NCBI GenBank assembly: GCA_017979445.1
Contig: CM030716.1
Coordinates: forward strand, 16,697,443 to 16,761,442
From: Akebia trifoliata
Taxonomy: Eukaryota > Streptophyta > Magnoliopsida > Ranunculales > Lardizabalaceae
Direction: 5' to 3'
DNA: 64,000 nt
A program made the translations under genes and the position numbers. The notes beneath the pieces were generated by a model. That model searched no databases, was not told the DNA's origin, and was given only the letters and a program-made list of their open reading frames with translations. Shown here piece after piece: positions 60,007-64,000 of this stretch. Numbering within the stretch: the first letter of the stretch is position 1; every line of letters starts with the position of its first letter.

Positions 60007-62488
60007 TGAGCATAGTTCCGAGAAAACCCTCGGCGGTATCTGAGCATAGTTCCGAGAAAACCCTCGGCGGCATCTGAGCATAGTTCCGATAAAACCCTCG
60101 GCGGTATCTGAGCATAGTTCCGAGAAAACCCTCGGCGGTATCTGAGCATAATTCCGAGAAAAACCCTCGGCGGTATCTGAGCATAGTTCCAAGATAACCC
60201 TTGGCGGTATCTGAGCATAGTTCCGAGAAAACCCTCGGCGGTATCTGAGCATAGTTCCAAGATAACCCTTGGCGGTATCTGAGCATAGTTCCGAGAAAAC
60301 CCTCGACGGTATCTGAGCATAATTCCGAGAAAACCCTCGGCGGTATCTGAGCATAGTTCCGAGAAAACCCTCGGCGGTATCTGAGCATAGTTCCGAGAAA
60401 ACCCTCGGCGGAATCTGAGCATAATTCCGAGAAAACCCTCGGCAGTATCTGAGCATAGTTCCGAGAAAACCCTCGGCGTATCTGAGCATAGTTCCGAGAA
60501 AACCCTCGGCGGTATCTGAGCATAATTCCGAGAAAAACCCTCGGCGGTATCTGAGCATAGTTCCAAGATAACCCTTGGCGGTATCTGAGCATAGTTCCGA
60601 GAAAACCCTCGGCGGTATCTGAGCATAATTCCGAGAAAACCCTCGGCGGTATCTGAGCATAGTTCCGAGAAAACCCTCGGCGGTATCTGAGCATAGTTCC
60701 GAGAAAACCCTCGGCGGTATCTGAGCATAATTCCGAGAAAAACCCTCGGCGGTATCTGAGCATAGTTCCAAGATAACCCTTGGCGGTATCTGAGCATAGT
60801 TCCGAGAAAACCCTCGGCGGTATCTGAGCATAATTCCGAGAAAACCCTCGGCGGTATCTGAGCATAGTTCCGAGAAAACCCTCGGCGGTATCTGAGCATA
60901 GTTTCGAGAAAACCCTCGGCGGTATCTGAGCATAATTCCGAGAAAAACCCTCGGTGGTATCTGAGTAAAATCCAAGATAACCCTTGGCGGCATCTGAGCA
61001 AAATCCAAGATAACCCTTGGCGGAGACTGAGCAAAATCCAAGATAACCCTTGGCGGAAACTGAGCAAAATCCAAGATAACCCTTGGCGGCAACTGAGCAA
61101 AATCCAAGATAACCCTTGGCGGAGACTGAGCAAAATCCAAGATAACCCTTGGCGGAGACTGAGCAAAATCCAAGATAACCCTTGGCGGCAACTGAGCAAA
61201 ATCCAAGATAACCCTTGGCGGAGACTGAGCAAAATCCAAGATAACCCTTGGCGGCAACTGAGCAAAATCCAAGATAACCCTTGGCGGAAACTGAGCAAAA
61301 TCCAAGTTAACCCTTGGCGGCAACTGAGCAAAATCCAAGATAACCCTTGGCGGCAACTGAGCAAAATCCAAGATAACCCTTGGCGGAGACTGAGCAAAAT
61401 CCAAGTTAACCCTTGGCGGAGACTGAGCAAAATCCAAGATAACCCTTGGCGGCAACTGAGCAAAATCGAAGATAACCCTTGGCGGAGACTGAGCAAAATC
61501 CAAGATAACCCTTGGCGGAGACTGAGCAAAATCCAAGTTAACCCTTGGCGGAGACTGAGCAAAATCCAAGATAACCCTTGGCGGCAACTGAGCAAAATCC
61601 AAGATAACCCTTGGCGGCAACTGAGCAAAATCCAAGATAATCCTTGGCGGAGACTGAGCAAAATCCAAGTTAACCCTTGGCGGCAACTGAGCAAAATCCA
61701 AGATAACCCTTGGCGGCAACTGAGCAAAATCCAAGATAACCCTTGGCAGAGATTGAGCAAAATCCAAGTTAACCCTTGGCGGCATCTGAGCAAAATCCAA
61801 GATAACCCTTGGCGGAGACTGAGCAAAATCCAAGATAACCCTTGGCGGAGACTGAGCAAAATCCAAGTTAACCCTTGGCGGCAACTGAGCAAAATCCAAG
61901 ATAACCCTTGGCGGAGATTGAGCAAAATCCAAGATAACCCTTGGCGGCAACTGAGCAAAATCCAAGATAACCCTTGGCGGAGACTGAGCAAAATCCAAGA
62001 TAACCCTTGGCGAAGACTGAGCAAAATCCAAGATAACCCTTGGCGGAGACTGAGCAAAATCCAAGATAACCCTTGGCGGCAACTGAGCAAAATCCAAGAT
62101 AACCCTTGGCGGAGACTGAGCAAAATCGAAGATAACCCTTGGCGGAGACTGAGCAAAATCCAAGATAACCCTTGGCGGCAACTGAGCAAAATCCAAGATA
62201 ACCCTTGGCGGAGACTGAGCAAAATCCAAGATAACCCTTGGCGGAGACTGAGCAAAATCCAAGATAACCCTTGGCGGCGACTGAGCAAAATCCAAGATAA
62301 CCCTTGGCGGAGACTGAGCAAAATCCAAGATAACCCTTGGCGGAGACTGAGCAAAATCCAAGATAACCCTTGGCGGCATCTGAGTAAAATCCAAGATAAC
62401 CCTTGGCGGAAACTGAGCAAAATCCAAGATAACCCTTGGCGGCAACTGAGCAAAATCCAAGATAACCCTTGGCGGAGACTGAGCAAAA
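60007..62488. repeat. Hairpin minisatellite, two monomer types (copy B)
   Basis: Same order of monomer variants as copy A, including the rare ones (ATCGAAG near 61,467 and 62,126; CCTCGACGG near 60,301). Block change at about 60,957. Differences from copy A are a few single-base length changes, for example AGCAAATCC in A against AGCAAAATCC in B. Confidence 0.95.
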
Positions 62489-63984
62489 CTGGCAAAGGAA
62501 TGAATGAATTTTGGAGAAAACTGATTAGAACGAATCGGAGAACGAATAAATCTGGAAGATAATGAATCCGGAAGAGAAATGATTGATTCCAAGAATGATT
62601 GAATCTGGAAAGGAATCTGGATAACGAAAGAATGTTATATCTCCTATGTGAGATCCAATATGCTTTTGTTTGAACCTCAAGGATTTATAAAAAAGTTTTA
62701 TGAATTTAAAACCTGAGTTTTTATTTCTCTTGAACCTCAAAAGTTTTTTCGAAAGAACTGTTATCAAGAGGGTTACCTTATTTTGGGGTTCCTATTATTT
62801 TTTTAGGATTAACATTGCTCGAAGACAAAATGCCCCTAGTTTGACAATGACCATGGCCTTGAAAATAATTGAACAGATCATAAAAAAATGCCCCTAGTAT
62901 AAGGGGGAAAAGTTACATTAACAAAAGAAGGAAAATGCCCCTTGTATGAAGGTTTGAAATAATTGATTACCACAAGCGCAATAAAGACTTAACTTTTAAT
63001 TTTGATTAATTTTATTGAAGGTTTTGAGTCAGGCTCAAGAGTACAAAATTATTTCCTTTCGAGACTCATCATAGAATTCACCCTTATCTCCCTTGGTTCA
63101 CTTGGGGTAGTAAACATTTTCAGATCGATCATAGATAAGATACTTGTGGCTTCTGAGTCTATGCCTGGTTTAGGTTAAGTATTGAACTTGATTATTCGGA
63201 CTTCTGATGTTTCAGCTCGGACCGCTCTCAGCTTGGGATCTTTTTCTATTTTTCTTTGTTGCTCTAACTTTTGCCTAGATCGCCTTTTCAGGTTTTCAAT
63301 CTAGCGAGCTTGCTCTAGCTTTTGCCTAGATCGCCTTTTCAGGTTTTCGATCTAGCGAGCTTTTTTTTCTTCTTGGCTCTGATTGTTGCCAAAGTTGTCC
63401 TTTCAGATTTTCAACCTTGCGAGCTTGCCTTAATTTTTGCCTAAGTCGCCCTTTTCGGGTTTTCAACTTAGCAGGTCTTTTCACTTATCTTTTTCTTCTC
63501 CTTTGAACTTCTAGAATTTACTGCCTGATCATGCTTTGCCACCCTCCTTGACTTTTCACACGGTACTTAGGAGGACTTTTATAGGTAGGCTTGGGACTGG
63601 GTAAAAAGAAAGGAATTTTGAGGCTCAAAAACCCAAATGCCCCTTGTGTGGTATTTCCTTTTAAATTATTTCTTTTTCTTTAAATTTTCTTCCCCATTTT
63701 GAATTTTTTTTTTCTTTTGAATTTTTTTCATTTCTTATTGTGTGGGGAAATAGATTTTTTTTATTGATGTGGTCGGGCCTGAAGTAATTTCTCAGGTTGC
63801 CTACGTACCCCAACATTTTGGGATCAGACCAAAACGTAGTTCAAATTTTCCCTCTCCTAGGTTAGGTGATCGGGCTGAGAAAGAAAAAGGCATAATTTTT
63901 TTTTTTTGAAAAGGCTGCAAAGGGCTGAGAAATGAGATAAAAAACTGTGTAGCAAGGAAATTGATTCGGCCAAAGATGGCCTCT
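62489..63984 (-). other. Post-pol untranslated region, second unit
   Basis: Colinear with 52,178-53,675, including the stem repeats near 63,280-63,475. Divergence from the first unit is concentrated at 63,525-63,580. No gene. Confidence 0.7.
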
Positions 63985-64000
63985 TTAAATGTAGTACCGT
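63985..64000 (-). CDS. Last codons of Tat-like polyprotein, cut by window edge
   Basis: The minus strand gives a short tail ending YY-hydrophobic and TAA at 63,985-63,987, identical to the integrase end at 53,676. Only about four codons are visible. Confidence 0.6.

Larger units (their letters stand above)
57920..64000 (-). mobile_element. Second tandem unit, 3' part, running off the window
   Basis: LTR, polypurine tract, minisatellite copy B, post-pol region and the last codons of pol, colinear with 47,611-53,690 at an offset of about 10,310 bp. Only small differences exist until about 63,520. Confidence 0.85.

Noticed and set aside
49697..62488. Centromeric satellite array
   Set aside because: The arrays are confined to the same slot inside two retrotransposon units, bounded by the post-pol region and the polypurine tract. 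They are not an open-ended satellite field.

Overview
The window is repeat-dominated nuclear DNA of a flowering plant. It contains no intact host gene that I can recognise. Almost everything identifiable comes from Ty3/gypsy LTR retrotransposons: several Tat/Ogre-like elements (LTRs starting TGTAGACACC, primer site like TGGCGACTCCGCTGGGGA), one Athila-like element, and one Tekay/Del-like pol remnant. The sequence does not identify the species.

Layout. 1-11,240: the 3' half of a plus-strand Tat-like element. It has a pol tail, then two intron-containing genes on the minus strand (a DUF7745-like gene and a plant-mobile-domain gene, both broken), then a polypurine tract and an LTR of about 2.2 kb. 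11,241-16,531: AT-rich, unassigned. 16,532-19,752: two diverged LTR-like direct repeats. 20,031-20,140: a perfect 110-bp palindrome. 20,290-29,533: a Tat-like element with no gag or pol. 29,534-32,535: a decayed Tekay-like pol. 32,536-47,058: a second Tat-like element with a 3.6-kb LTR and a decayed gag but no pol; the gag is split by an Athila-like element (37,580-44,303, target duplication GTCTG). 47,059-64,000: an inverted (minus-strand) Tat-like tandem array with a repeat period of about 10.31 kb. Its LTRs (47,611-49,316 and 57,920-59,626) are nearly identical, and each is preceded by a 2.5-kb minisatellite.

Insertion order read from the junctions: Tekay-like pol is oldest, the Tat-like elements landed in it, and the Athila-like element landed in the gag of one of them. 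The minus-strand tandem array looks youngest, because its two LTRs differ at only about eight places that I could count by eye.

The most unusual theme is short hairpin repeats next to the LTRs and next to the antisense genes. In several unrelated arrays (38-bp, 33/34-bp, about 57-bp and about 86-bp units) each unit can fold into a small stem, and substitutions in one arm are often matched in the other. The pairing of two antisense genes, each with a 38-bp hairpin array at its predicted 5' end, is the best candidate for something not previously described.
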